Below are positions 16,705 to 23,175 of a stretch of DNA of 35,196 nt, piece by piece. The DNA lies in contig CASFAX010000014.1 of assembly GCA_949292945.1 (NCBI GenBank), positions 1 to 35,196 on the forward strand, given 5' to 3'. Made by a program: the position numbers and the translations under genes. The notes under the pieces are model-generated. The model did no database searches. It was not told the origin of the DNA and saw only the letters and a program-made list of their open reading frames with translations. Position 1 is the first letter of the stretch. Each line of letters begins with the position of its first letter. The stretch is from an uncultured Bacillota bacterium (GTDB lineage Bacteria > Bacillota > Clostridia > Peptostreptococcales > Anaerovoracaceae).

Positions 16705-17958
16705 TTACCTGATTATGTATTTCGTCGATTTCCCGTTTCCTTCGATGGATATTATGCCTTTTTTCTCCATGCTCTGCAGGAGGTGTGTTATCTTTGTTTT
16801 GCCAAAAGGTGCAGATGGCGCAATTTCACCCATAGGCTTCATTATGGTTTTGCTTAACAACTTGTAGATAGTTCGTTCATCATCGGTAAGCTCTATATCA
16901 CTTTCAAAAATAGGTAATATTACCTTTATGGCATTTTCCGACACTTCAAATGCCGGTTTTGCTAAACTCTTGTCATAGAGTTGCTTTATCCTTGTAATCC
17001 CCGTCCCAAATACTTCAACAAACTTCAATCTGTAAAATATATTGGCAAGAATTCTGTTTCTAAGGATAGAAAGTTTGCCGGATAAATATTCTTCTTCAGA
17101 TATTCCATGCGGAAGACCGCCGGGAGATACTACTTCAATCCTGTCGTCAAACATTGAAATCATTATATGTGATTCTACATCCCAGACTCTATGTATTAAT
17201 GCGTTGGCAATCACTTCTCTGAAAGCGGCTTCAGGTATTTTTTCAAACGTCTGCCTTTCAGCACCCTGTACAGTTTCGTATGTGTAGAAATCTCTATATA
17301 CGCTGATGGATTTTTCATAAGAGTCCAGGACTGATACATTTTCGGCAGTAATTCTTTTTTGGATAATACTGATGGTTTCACCGAATTTAACTATATCGAC
17401 TCCCGGAAAGTGATTTTTATCTGCAAGCAGACCCGCGGCGTTGTTATATCCATTTATGTCATCATACAGATTAAGGCTTTTCAATGTATCCTTATTAAAG
17501 GTTTCGATGTGGATTATGTCGTTAAGTTTACGGAATAGTGTATTGAAGGACAACTCTTGCTCTTTACATGGGAGTTCTTCAAAACTCATATTTCTACCTT
17601 CAAGTATAAGACGTGACAATTCCAGTGAATCTACCTCTATAGTCGACGTATCATTTCTCTTATATGCTTTTGATTTGTATAGATAAGGCTTCCGAAATCC
17701 GCTTTTCACAGTAAGCTTTACAGTATGATTATTGTTCCCAATTTCAAGAGTATAATCCGGCTGTGGAGAGATACTGTCATTTATTTTATGTTCGATATCC
17801 AAACATGCTTTTTCAATATCCGGCAGCCCTTTTGTATTCCCGTCATCATCAATACCGAATAGGATAGTGCCGCCATCATAATTGGCAAAGGCACTTACTG
17901 TCTTCAGGAATGTATTTGTAACGGTTTCTTTCAATTCTAATGTTCGAGTTTCACGCAT
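16705..17958 (-). CDS. Schlafen/AlbA_2-type ATP-binding transcriptional regulator
   Basis: A 417-residue protein. The N-terminal AlbA_2 (Schlafen-like) domain (about 1-125) shows RETRTLELKETVTNTFLKTVSAFANYDGGTILFGIDDDG (in two parts) and ends near RNDTSTIEVD. The middle has the ATPase-like segment EAAFREVIANALIHRVW...DDRIEVVSPGGLP (GHKL type, about 245-300). The C-terminus carries a winged-helix-like region (TKITHLLQSMEKKGIISIEGNGKSTKY). Such proteins are annotated as ATP-binding regulators; some relatives sit in defence loci (family knowledge), but no partner nuclease is seen here. The ATG at 17958 is chosen over an upstream start because GGGAGG lies 10-15 bases before it. Codons are AT-richer than the core genes, suggesting transfer. 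Confidence 0.8.
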   Translation of the reverse strand: MRETRTLELKETVTNTFLKTVSAFANYDGGTILFGIDDDGNTKGLPDIEKACLDIEHKINDSISPQPDYTLEIGNNNHTVKLTVKSGFRKPYLYKSKAYKRNDTSTIEVDSLELSRLILEGRNMSFEELPCKEQELSFNTLFRKLNDIIHIETFNKDTLKSLNLYDDINGYNNAAGLLADKNHFPGVDIVKFGETISIIQKRITAENVSVLDSYEKSISVYRDFYTYETVQGAERQTFEKIPEAAFREVIANALIHRVWDVESHIMISMFDDRIEVVSPGGLPHGISEEEYLSGKLSILRNRILANIFYRLKFVEVFGTGITRIKQLYDKSLAKPAFEVSENAIKVILPIFESDIELTDDERTIYKLLSKTIMKPMGEIAPSAPFGKTKITHLLQSMEKKGIISIEGNGKSTKYIIR

Positions 17959-17988
17959 ATGACTGTAACCTCCCGAATTTATAAAGTT

Positions 17989-18017
17989 ATTATACGCATA
18001 AATGAGCGCAAAAGCAA
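17989..18017 (-). promoter_or_regulatory. Promoter of the AlbA_2-type regulator
   Basis: On the minus strand TTGCTT (complement of 18012-18017) and TATAAT (complement of 17989-17994) are 17 bases apart. The -35 element lies inside the large palindrome at 18006-18045. Confidence 0.75.
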
Positions 18018-18045
18018 TCGTATTTTTTTGCGATTGATTTTGCGC
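18006..18045. promoter_or_regulatory. 40-bp palindrome over the -35 element, candidate operator
   Basis: GCGCAAAAGCAATCG (18006-18020) and CGATTGATTTTGCGC (18031-18045) are inverted repeats matching at 14 of 15 positions around a 10-base T-rich centre. The overlap with the promoter suggests autoregulation by the AlbA_2-type protein (inference). No T-run follows on either strand in the right place, so it is unlikely to be a terminator. Confidence 0.65.
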
Positions 18046-18090
18046 GTGAAATGGAACGTATTGCACACCATCTACTCAGGGCAGCAGAGA

Positions 18091-18144
18091 TAAAAGCTGC
18101 TCCATCCCTAATGGAATAAAAAGAACGGGCACCAGATTCGATTG
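18091..18144. repeat. 54-bp direct repeat, right copy
   Basis: Second copy of 16624-16677, differing at two positions. Here the right arm of the terminator is missing, so the copy is an orphan terminator half upstream of the DUF4143 remnant. Confidence 0.9.
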
Positions 18145-18201
18145 CAATAGCAATGTGCAAGGCTTCTGTAATGGCGGGTTTTTCTTACACCTAAGTTTTA
18201 A

Positions 18202-18594
18202 CCGTCTTTCTACGATACGGGACTCGTCACATATCTCACCAGATGGAGCAGTGCCGAAACGCTGGAGTACGGCGCAATGAACGGGGCAATACTGGAAAAC
18301 TATGTTGTTTCAGAACTTGCCAAGACCTACCTGAACTGCGGGATTGAACCCTTCATGTATTATTATCGTGACAAAGATGCTAAAGAAATCGATGTAATCT
18401 TGGAGCATGACGGCGTGCTAAATCCCATAGAAATTAAAAAGACGGCAAACCCCGGGAGCGAACTTACAGGTGTATTTTCCGTTCTCGACAAAGGCAGCAG
18501 CGTAAAACGGGGCAAAGGCGCTGTTATATGTATGAAACCGAATCTCAGCGCCATAGACAGAGATAACTATATAATACCGGTGTGGGGAATATAA
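18202..18594 (+). pseudogene. C-terminal remnant of a DUF4143/AAA_14 ATPase
   Basis: The frame reads SFYDTGLVTYLTRWSSAETLEYGAMNGAILENYVVSEL (in two parts), then YYYRDKDAKEIDVILEHDGVLNPIEIKKTANP, which matches the C-terminal DUF4143 domain. The intact homologue is at 23176-24402 (YFCDTGLCAYLSMW..., YRDSNAKEIDVIVEENG, EIKKSANP). A TAA stops the frame at 18199 and no ATPase domain lies upstream, so about two thirds of the gene is missing. An internal ATG at 18277 exists, but the domain clearly began upstream. The homologue at 23176 differs widely in sequence, so this is an older relative, not a recent duplicate. The break lies about 60 bases after the 54-bp repeat. Confidence 0.82.
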
Positions 18595-18608
18595 AAGAAT
18601 AATAACAA

Positions 18609-18649
18609 AACCCTCGGGTTACAGCAGAAACGCACGAGGGTTAATTTTT
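18609..18649 (+). terminator. Terminator after the DUF4143 remnant
   Basis: AACCCTCG (18609-18616) pairs with CGAGGGTT (18635-18642), followed by AATTTTT. Confidence 0.7.
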
Positions 18650-18683
18650 GAAATTTATTTGTATCTGATACTCAAAGGTTGCT

Positions 18684-19139
18684 TTAGATTGCGCTAATGG
18701 TTCCGGTCTTGGAGCACTTCATACCGATAGTAACGGTTTTAGATGCCGCTCCTCTATATTCGAACCTGGCGGTGCCTTTTACCGTAGCGCCGGATTTAGT
18801 AGTGGAACGGGATGCACACTTCCAGCCACTGATGTAGACGTTATAGCTGGAGGAACTGGACTTGGCAACGACTCTGGTTCCATCGTACTGGAAGGTCCCT
18901 TTAACGGTGAAATCCCAGGCTTTCTTGTCGCTACTGTCATAATATGTATAAGTTCGCTGGGAAGTCTTTAATTTAGCAGTTGCCATAGGCTGAATGTAAC
19001 CTTCACCACCATATACGGTAGTCTCTATGGTTGCATATGAGCCGTCGGCATAATAAACGATTTCCTTCGTTATATCAGGTGCCATGCCCGGCGATTCCGC
19101 CGCGTTGACTGAGATGGCAGATGTGAACAGCATCACCAT
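18684..19139 (-). CDS. Small secreted beta-rich protein, function unknown
   Basis: A 151-residue product. A hydrophobic start ends in a signal-peptidase-like site (SVNAAES). Then comes a Ser/Thr/Tyr-rich beta domain (TYTYYDSSDKKAWDFTVKGTFQYDG ... VKGTARFEYRG, ending TIGMKCSKTGTISAI), with two lysine/cysteine patches (SGWKCASRS, GMKCSKTG). I do not recognise a named family. The signal sequence is oddly short (about 15 residues, no basic n-region) because the reading frame is closed by a TGA only four codons upstream, inside the preceding gene. Its start overlaps the stop of the HAAS gene (ATGGTGATG), so translation is coupled. It is the last gene of a PadR-HAAS-secreted protein operon. Confidence 0.65.
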   Translation of the reverse strand: MVMLFTSAISVNAAESPGMAPDITKEIVYYADGSYATIETTVYGGEGYIQPMATAKLKTSQRTYTYYDSSDKKAWDFTVKGTFQYDGTRVVAKSSSSSYNVYISGWKCASRSTTKSGATVKGTARFEYRGAASKTVTIGMKCSKTGTISAI

Positions 19140-19531
19140 ACAGGATTTTCAACTTCTTCTTCAGGACCAATTACGAGAACCTCACCAGCCATAGTCTGGG
19201 TAGACTGACTCAGCACATCCCTGTAAAAGGCAATCACCGCTATCAGGACGACTACCAGAACAACTGCTATGATGGCAATGAGCCGTCTGCTGTTTTTCAG
19301 CTTCTTGATTTTGCCGGAATTTGATACACCCTTTGATTCCAGAAATTCGCCTGCAACTTCCTCGGGAGTTCCGAATTCATCTTCTAAGTCTCGGATGGTG
19401 CAGTCAGGATGCTCGTCGCAGTAATCGTCGAGGTATTCGCGCATAGAAGACAGAAATTCATCCGTCGAACAGAGCCCCGATAGTTCCTTTTTAACTTTCT
19501 TAAGGTATTCATTTACAACTTCGTGGTTCAT
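19133..19531 (-). CDS. HAAS/DUF1700-type membrane protein, PadR partner
   Basis: A 132-residue bitopic protein. The N-terminal half has the HAAS/DUF1700 pattern (NEYLKKVKKELSGL ... YLDDYCDEHPDCTIRDLEDEFGTPEEVAGEFL). One membrane helix follows (about 82-100, LIAIIAVVLVVVLIAVIAFY), then a short external acidic tail. HAAS proteins are typically encoded next to PadR regulators and are thought to act in envelope signalling (family knowledge). The ATG at 19531 is preferred over an upstream start at 19558 because GAGGAG lies 10 bases before it and it begins right after the PadR stop. The tail overlaps the secreted-protein start. Confidence 0.8.
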   Translation of the reverse strand: MNHEVVNEYLKKVKKELSGLCSTDEFLSSMREYLDDYCDEHPDCTIRDLEDEFGTPEEVAGEFLESKGVSNSGKIKKLKNSRRLIAIIAVVLVVVLIAVIAFYRDVLSQSTQTMAGEVLVIGPEEEVENPVW

Positions 19532-19532
19532 T

Positions 19533-19895
19533 TTAGCGATTCTCCTCAGCATACACAATATCCCATACTACACCGGTGAGGTCCTTATACAGATCTTTAA
19601 GCAGATTCAGATACGCCCTGCCGGAATCGGTAATTCTGTAATACACCCTCATTCTGTTTGCAACGGTTTCCTTTTTGCTCTCGGAAACAAACCCGTTTTC
19701 CTCCAGTTTGGAAATAGACGTGTAAAGTAGGGGAGCTTTGTACTTCCCGCTGCTTTTTTCGAGTATCGTCTGAGCGATTTCATACGCATACATTTCCCCG
19801 TCAGACAGGATGGATAGTATCAAAAGCTGTAAAGTGGCTTTCTTAAACTGAGCCTCAAAATTACTTAAAGGATTTCTTTTATTATCCTCTTTCAT
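19533..19895 (-). CDS. PadR-family transcriptional regulator
   Basis: A 120-residue PadR-type winged-helix regulator: TLQLLILSILSDGEMYAYEIAQTILEK, LLYTSISKLEENGFVSESKK, then RVYYRITDSGRAYLNLLKDLYKDL with the C-terminal dimer helix. The ATG at 19895 is chosen over an ORF start at 19952 because AAAGGG lies upstream and residues before it lack family character. It is the first gene of the operon with the HAAS and secreted proteins. PadR regulators often repress their own operon, so the AT-rich promoter region upstream is the likely target (inference). Confidence 0.88.
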   Translation of the reverse strand: MKEDNKRNPLSNFEAQFKKATLQLLILSILSDGEMYAYEIAQTILEKSSGKYKAPLLYTSISKLEENGFVSESKKETVANRMRVYYRITDSGRAYLNLLKDLYKDLTGVVWDIVYAEENR

Positions 19896-19917
19896 AAAAC
19901 CAACCCTTTCCACTGAT

Positions 19918-19946
19918 AATTTACCATGAAATTTCAGAAAAATCAA
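19918..19946 (-). promoter_or_regulatory. Promoter of the PadR operon
   Basis: On the minus strand TTGATT (complement of 19941-19946) and TAAATT (complement of 19918-19923) are 17 bases apart, about 22 bases before the PadR start codon. Confidence 0.6.
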
Positions 19947-19995
19947 CAGCATATATAAATTGAGAAATTATAAGGAAAAAGTGTTATATATTTTA

Positions 19996-20024
19996 TTGAC
20001 ATATATAAAAAGATGTGCTATTTT
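19996..20024 (+). promoter_or_regulatory. Divergent sigma-A-type promoter
   Basis: A perfect TTGACA (19996-20001) and TATTTT (20019-20024) with 17-base spacing point to the right. The leader to the next recognisable start is about 140 bases and contains only a 17-codon ORF (20120-20173). Confidence 0.65.
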
Positions 20025-20166
20025 AGACGCAAGGGAATTAACAGAAATTTTATGCAGAGCATTAAGGGGATGAGACCGATGGGTAGATAATCGACGTTTA
20101 GATAAGAAAATAAATAATTATGAATGAAATATTCAATGGAGCAGTTGGGTCAAGGGAAGCATTGAT

Positions 20167-20592
20167 GTGGTGATTAGTTTATCCAATATTAGCAAGAAAT
20201 TCACAATTCCATATTCTGTCGTTTCGGCTGTTACAGGTATATTTGATGCCAATAAAATAAGTTACGGAGCTTATAATGAATATATAAAGACGGGTGGAAG
20301 TGCAAGTACAAATAATCCGATAAAAACTCGTTCTATATACAGAAAATCAGGATCATCATACCATTTATCCTATCAGGATCAAACAGGACCACTTAAGCTT
20401 ACCTTTGTTTTTCACCCTGCGGATACCGCGTTGAAAACATCTTATGATATAAAAGATCTTTACAATGTTAAATCTGTCTGCTCTACAGCATTTAGCAAAA
20501 GTTCGATACTACAAATAACAAATACCCAGGCTAATCATGGCAGCAAAGTAACATACACCTTGGCAGGGGTAAACGTAAAAGAAACGTGGTAG
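20167..20592 (+). CDS. Hypothetical beta-rich protein, possibly lacking its N-terminus
   Basis: A 141-residue protein that I do not recognise. It is rich in Ser, Thr, Tyr and Lys (YIKTGGSASTNNPIKTRSIYRKS, in part) and ends ANHGSKVTYTLAGVNVKETW, a composition typical of secreted beta-sandwich domains. No signal peptide is present: the frame opens with GTG GTG behind AAGGGA, and the upstream in-frame sequence is closed by a TGA at 20125. A short ATG ORF in another frame (20120) runs into this start, so a frameshift that removed a signal sequence is possible. Codons are strongly AT-rich compared with the core genes, suggesting transferred DNA. A strong promoter lies upstream and a small zinc-ribbon gene starts 7 bases downstream. 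Confidence 0.5.
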   Translation: MVISLSNISKKFTIPYSVVSAVTGIFDANKISYGAYNEYIKTGGSASTNNPIKTRSIYRKSGSSYHLSYQDQTGPLKLTFVFHPADTALKTSYDIKDLYNVKSVCSTAFSKSSILQITNTQANHGSKVTYTLAGVNVKETW

Positions 20593-20598
20593 GTTAAG

Positions 20599-20844
20599 AT
20601 GAATATACATGGTATGAATTGCCCTAAGTGTGGTAGGGAAATGGTTTATGGTTATATCCAATGCGGTCACACTACAATGACGTGGTATGAGGATAGCCCA
20701 GATGTCCTTAGTACGTTTCCATTTTATCGTAGAGATAGGGGAAAGTTGAAGGTAAAACTTCCACATGCATCACATACGCTGATTAATTCAGTGCCATCTT
20801 ATAATTGTACATATTGTAAATTTATCATCACACCTTACATCTAA
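20599..20844 (+). CDS. Small zinc-ribbon protein, DUF6487-like
   Basis: An 81-residue protein. The N-terminal MNCPKCGREMVYGYIQCG fits the DUF6487-type pattern as I remember it, and the C-terminal YNCTYCKFIITPY supplies the second cysteine pair. Together C-x2-C ... C-x2-C would bind one zinc. Function is unknown. The start could be ATG 20599 or ATG 20614. It directly follows the AT-rich hypothetical gene and probably shares its transcript. A weak hairpin (TAAA-GA-GCGG ... CCGC-TTTA, 20871-20902) follows the stop. Confidence 0.65.
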   Translation: MNIHGMNCPKCGREMVYGYIQCGHTTMTWYEDSPDVLSTFPFYRRDRGKLKVKLPHASHTLINSVPSYNCTYCKFIITPYI

Positions 20845-21093
20845 GTTTTACTCTTTCATATCAAATTCAATAAAGAGCGGGCTTATCTGGGAGTCCGCTT
20901 TACCGTACATTTTGTGCGATAGGCGGCAAATTTTTACCTGAGCAGTTACAGGCTTTGCCCGCAAAGAAGGCGGATTTTACACGTGGAGATTGCAGACCTT
21001 ATCTGACAACCTTAAGATTTAATAATATTATTTTAATCGTTATTTGCCTTTAGGTCTGACACGGTTTTGTGTTCTTGAGGCTTAATTTGAGAG
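20845..21093. other. Intergenic stretch without a recognisable gene
   Basis: It contains a weak hairpin just after the zinc-ribbon gene whose left side (AATAAAGAGCGGGC) resembles the core of the 54-bp repeat. After that I see nothing identifiable. Confidence 0.4.
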
Positions 21094-21306
21094 GTGGAAA
21101 AGGTGGAAAGATTGTGGATAGCAGTGCTGCTGGCGCTCGGTGCGATGATGGTATTTAAGCCAGAGTTATTGTTTAAAATAGAGAATTTGTTTGTCGTGAA
21201 GAATGGCGAACCTACAGAATTGTACATGACGCTGATGCGGTTAGAAGGAGTGTTTTTTATTATATGTTCAGTCGTTATGATTGTGTACAGCGCTGTGGAG
21301 GGATGA
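21094..21306 (+). CDS. Small membrane protein, DUF6199-like
   Basis: A 70-residue protein with two membrane helices (about 7-22 and 49-66). Between them is FKPELLFKIENLFVVKNGEPTELYMTLMRLEG, which recalls DUF6199 proteins (from memory, moderate certainty). The function of that family is not known to me. The start may be GTG 21094 or GTG 21103; the latter has GAGGTGGAAAAG as ribosome site. It lies between two other short genes in the accessory region. Confidence 0.6.
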   Translation: MEKVERLWIAVLLALGAMMVFKPELLFKIENLFVVKNGEPTELYMTLMRLEGVFFIICSVVMIVYSAVEG

Positions 21307-21360
21307 AAGTATGAGCCTGAAATCCCAAACGAGTAGAAAATATCACTAGGGAGAGGTAGC

Positions 21361-21708
21361 ATGAAATACAGCAGCGCCATGATGATATGCGTGGGAACGG
21401 ATGTGGCCATAGTGACTGCGCTCATCTGCATAGAAGTCTTTGATATAGGCGGAAAAACCAGAGCGACTCTATGCATAGGAGCCATAATATCCTACATATT
21501 GTCCCAGCGGATGGTAAGCAGGAGATATGAGAGATGCGGCGTGGAGTGCGAAAATGTGAGCGGATTTTTCTGGAAATTCATGGTCGCGTTTCTGACCATG
21601 CTAATCGTGCTGGGCAGGGATATAACCGTAATTATACTGTCAATACTCATGAGCACATGCGATGTTTACGAATACACTAAGGCAAGGCGCATAGATAAAG
21701 GCTTATGA
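21361..21708 (+). CDS. Small polytopic membrane protein, unknown
   Basis: A 115-residue protein with probably three or four membrane helices (near 8-26, 36-48, 70-84 and 87-101). A basic loop (SQRMVSRRYERCGVECENVSG) sits in the middle, and the protein ends in a basic tail (YTKARRIDKGL). GGGAGAGG lies 5 bases before the ATG. No family recognised. It ends shortly before a perfect terminator-like hairpin. Confidence 0.6.
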   Translation: MKYSSAMMICVGTDVAIVTALICIEVFDIGGKTRATLCIGAIISYILSQRMVSRRYERCGVECENVSGFFWKFMVAFLTMLIVLGRDITVIILSILMSTCDVYEYTKARRIDKGL

Positions 21709-21737
21709 TTCAAAGGGAGTAATGAACATAAAGTGAA

Positions 21738-21765
21738 GGGCGAGGTGCAGATTCATGCCTCGCCC
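21738..21765 (+). terminator. Hairpin after the small membrane protein gene
   Basis: GGGCGAGG (21738-21745) pairs perfectly with CCTCGCCC (21758-21765) around a 12-base loop. Only a short TATTA follows, so termination strength is uncertain. Confidence 0.6.
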
Positions 21766-21840
21766 TATTAGCATGCCTGTAAAGACAAGGTGCAGATTGA
21801 TGGATTATAGCAAAAGTGTGGATTCTATGATTTTAACGAT

Positions 21841-21995
21841 AGCTGTTTCATCGCAAAATCTGAAAAACGGGGAATCCTACGATGAGCTTATCCGCTGCGG
21901 GACGCTGAAATGGCGGAGCTGTTATCGCCAAACCGGCGATATTCGGGATTTTTGCGATGAAGTGGTTATCGCAGTTTATCGCAAATCAAAGGATT
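21841..21995. repeat. Hairpin-rich noncoding element with ATCGCAAAA words
   Basis: TTCATCGCAAAA (21847-21858) is perfectly complementary to TTTTGCGATGAA (21950-21961). Inside, ATCGCC (21924-21929) pairs with GGCGAT (21935-21940). TTATCGCAgTTTATCGCAAAT follows at 21966-21986. The stretch lies in the 336-base gap between a small membrane-protein gene and rnhA. The ORF that spans it starts in a terminator loop and is not credible. It could fold as an RNA or be a palindromic repeat element. Confidence 0.6.
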
Positions 21996-22044
21996 TACGA
22001 TGAGAAGGGGACGTGACCACATGTTTGAAGGAAAGCGGATTGGG

Positions 22045-22608
22045 TTACAGCGCCGCTGCTGACTCCTTTACTGTCTTTATTCCGGCGTTTGCCAGTTCAT
22101 CGGCCCTGTTGTTCATGGCCGTTATGTAGAGGAAATCGCCATACGAGAAATCTTCTCCGTTCCACTCTTTGAACTTTCTGTAGAGCTCTGCGGATTTTGT
22201 CTCAGTAAGCTTTTCCACGGATACGTGGCCTTTGACCCTGTAAAATGTCACGTCATGCCTGCGGGTATGGGACAAAAGCTGCATCCAGAGTTCTTTGTTT
22301 TCCACAGGCTTTTTTGACGCGTTAACCCAGCCGTTTTTCTCCCAGGAAACGTACCACTTTTTTCGGAAGCAGTCGGCAACGTAGGAGCTGTCGGTGAAGA
22401 CCCGGACGCTGAGTCCGTCCCGCTTTAAAGCCTGAAAAGCGCTTATTACGGCCGTAAGCTCCATGCGGTTATTGGTGGTATCGGCTTCGCCGCCGTAAAG
22501 CTCCTTCTTATGTTCCCCGAATTCCAGAATGGCGCCCCAGCCGCCGAAGTTTCTCTCGCTCTGGTTTCCCGAGCAGCCGCCGTCGGAGTATATGTTAAGT
22601 GAAGTCAT
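22045..22608 (-). CDS. rnhA: Ribonuclease HI, with an insertion
   Basis: A 187-residue RNase H that degrades RNA in RNA-DNA hybrids. The four acidic active-site residues are visible: D9 (YSDGGCSGN), E50 (NNRMELTAV), D73 (FTDSSYVAD) and D170 (NNRADELAN). YRVKGH marks the loop before the last one. Between KGH (to 128) and NNRAD (166) there are about 38 residues, where the E. coli-type enzyme has about five; the insert contains EWNGEDFSYGDFLYITAM. The start overlaps the HxlR stop (TGATG), so the two are translationally coupled. The 3' end carries a 15-bp word repeated at 23089-23103. Confidence 0.92.
   Translation of the reverse strand: MTSLNIYSDGGCSGNQSERNFGGWGAILEFGEHKKELYGGEADTTNNRMELTAVISAFQALKRDGLSVRVFTDSSYVADCFRKKWYVSWEKNGWVNASKKPVENKELWMQLLSHTRRHDVTFYRVKGHVSVEKLTETKSAELYRKFKEWNGEDFSYGDFLYITAMNNRADELANAGIKTVKESAAAL
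22050..22064. repeat. 15-bp direct repeat, left copy (end of rnhA)
   Basis: GCGCCGCTGCTGACT is identical to 23089-23103. This copy encodes the C-terminal residues of RNase H on the minus strand. Confidence 0.8.
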
Positions 22609-22967
22609 CAGTTCTCTCCCTGTCTGTTCATTTCTTTATATCCCTCGCCCCAGGTTTGCAGAGCGCCGAGAACGGGCTTCAGACTTTGTCCCAGCTCCGT
22701 CAGGCTGTACTCCACCCGGGGAGGCACTTCGGCGTAGACGTGTCTGTTCACCAGCCCCTTCGCTTCCATGTCCCGGAGCTGACTGGTCAGAACCTTTTGG
22801 GACACGCTACCAATGGATTTTTTCAGCTCTCCGAACCGTTTTGTCCCGGGAAGAAGATCCCTCAAAATCAGAACCTTCCACTTATCTCCGATGAGCATCA
22901 GAGTCGTTTCCACCGGGCACGCCGGAAGCTCATTTCCTTTAATCTGTCCTTTAATGTGCTCAGACAT
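22608..22967 (-). CDS. HxlR-family transcriptional regulator
   Basis: A 119-residue winged-helix regulator of the HxlR type: CPVETTLMLIGDKWKVLILRDLLPGTKRFGELKKSIGSVSQKVLTSQLRDME (read in parts), then VEYSLTELGQSLKPVL. The single cysteine before the first helix (LPACPVE) is the position that senses thiol-reactive electrophiles in several members (family knowledge). The ATG at 22967 is chosen because a perfect AGGAGG lies 7 bases upstream. It is co-transcribed with rnhA. Confidence 0.9.
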   Translation of the reverse strand: MSEHIKGQIKGNELPACPVETTLMLIGDKWKVLILRDLLPGTKRFGELKKSIGSVSQKVLTSQLRDMEAKGLVNRHVYAEVPPRVEYSLTELGQSLKPVLGALQTWGEGYKEMNRQGEN

Positions 22968-23019
22968 TGAAATCCTCCTATGGTTTCCTGAAAGCAACTA
23001 CAGCTTAATATTATTCTTA

Positions 23020-23029
23020 CTTTATAAAG
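23020..23029. promoter_or_regulatory. Palindrome upstream of the HxlR gene, candidate operator
   Basis: CTTTATAAAG is a perfect 10-bp palindrome, extended loosely to TTCTT...AAGAA. It lies between a TTGCAA (23035-23040) that could be the -35 on the minus strand and the HxlR start. An autoregulatory site is plausible but unproven. Confidence 0.35.
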
Positions 23030-23088
23030 AACCCTTGCAACCTAAGTATAGTTTCAGGGCCGGGTAAAGTCAAGGTTTCAGTTAAACG

Positions 23089-23103
23089 GCGCCGCTGCTG
23101 ACT
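23089..23103. repeat. 15-bp direct repeat, right copy
   Basis: Exact copy of 22050-22064, placed immediately before the promoter of the DUF4143 ATPase. The two copies bracket the hxlR-rnhA pair. Confidence 0.8.
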
Positions 23104-23106
23104 AAG

Positions 23107-23135
23107 TTGACAATGATAGAAATCTAGGATAAAAT
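23107..23135 (+). promoter_or_regulatory. Sigma-A-type promoter of the DUF4143 ATPase gene
   Basis: A perfect TTGACA (23107-23112) and TAAAAT (23130-23135) are 17 bases apart, about 40 bases before the ATG. Confidence 0.8.
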
Positions 23136-23175
23136 AAAGTAGACTTTATATTTTCCTAAATAAGGAGGGTGTACT

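Noticed and set aside
16624..18144. Transposon or integron cassette
   Set aside because: No transposase or integrase, no terminal inverted repeats and no target duplication of typical length; only the 54-bp direct repeats are seen.
20120..20173. 17-codon ORF before the AT-rich hypothetical gene
   Set aside because: Too short and without a clear ribosome site; kept only as a possible trace of a frameshifted N-terminus.
21755..22003. 82-codon plus-strand ORF
   Set aside because: Its ATG lies in the loop of the GGGCGAGG/CCTCGCCC hairpin and its body is made of ATCGC inverted repeats; an internal ATG gives no recognisable domain.
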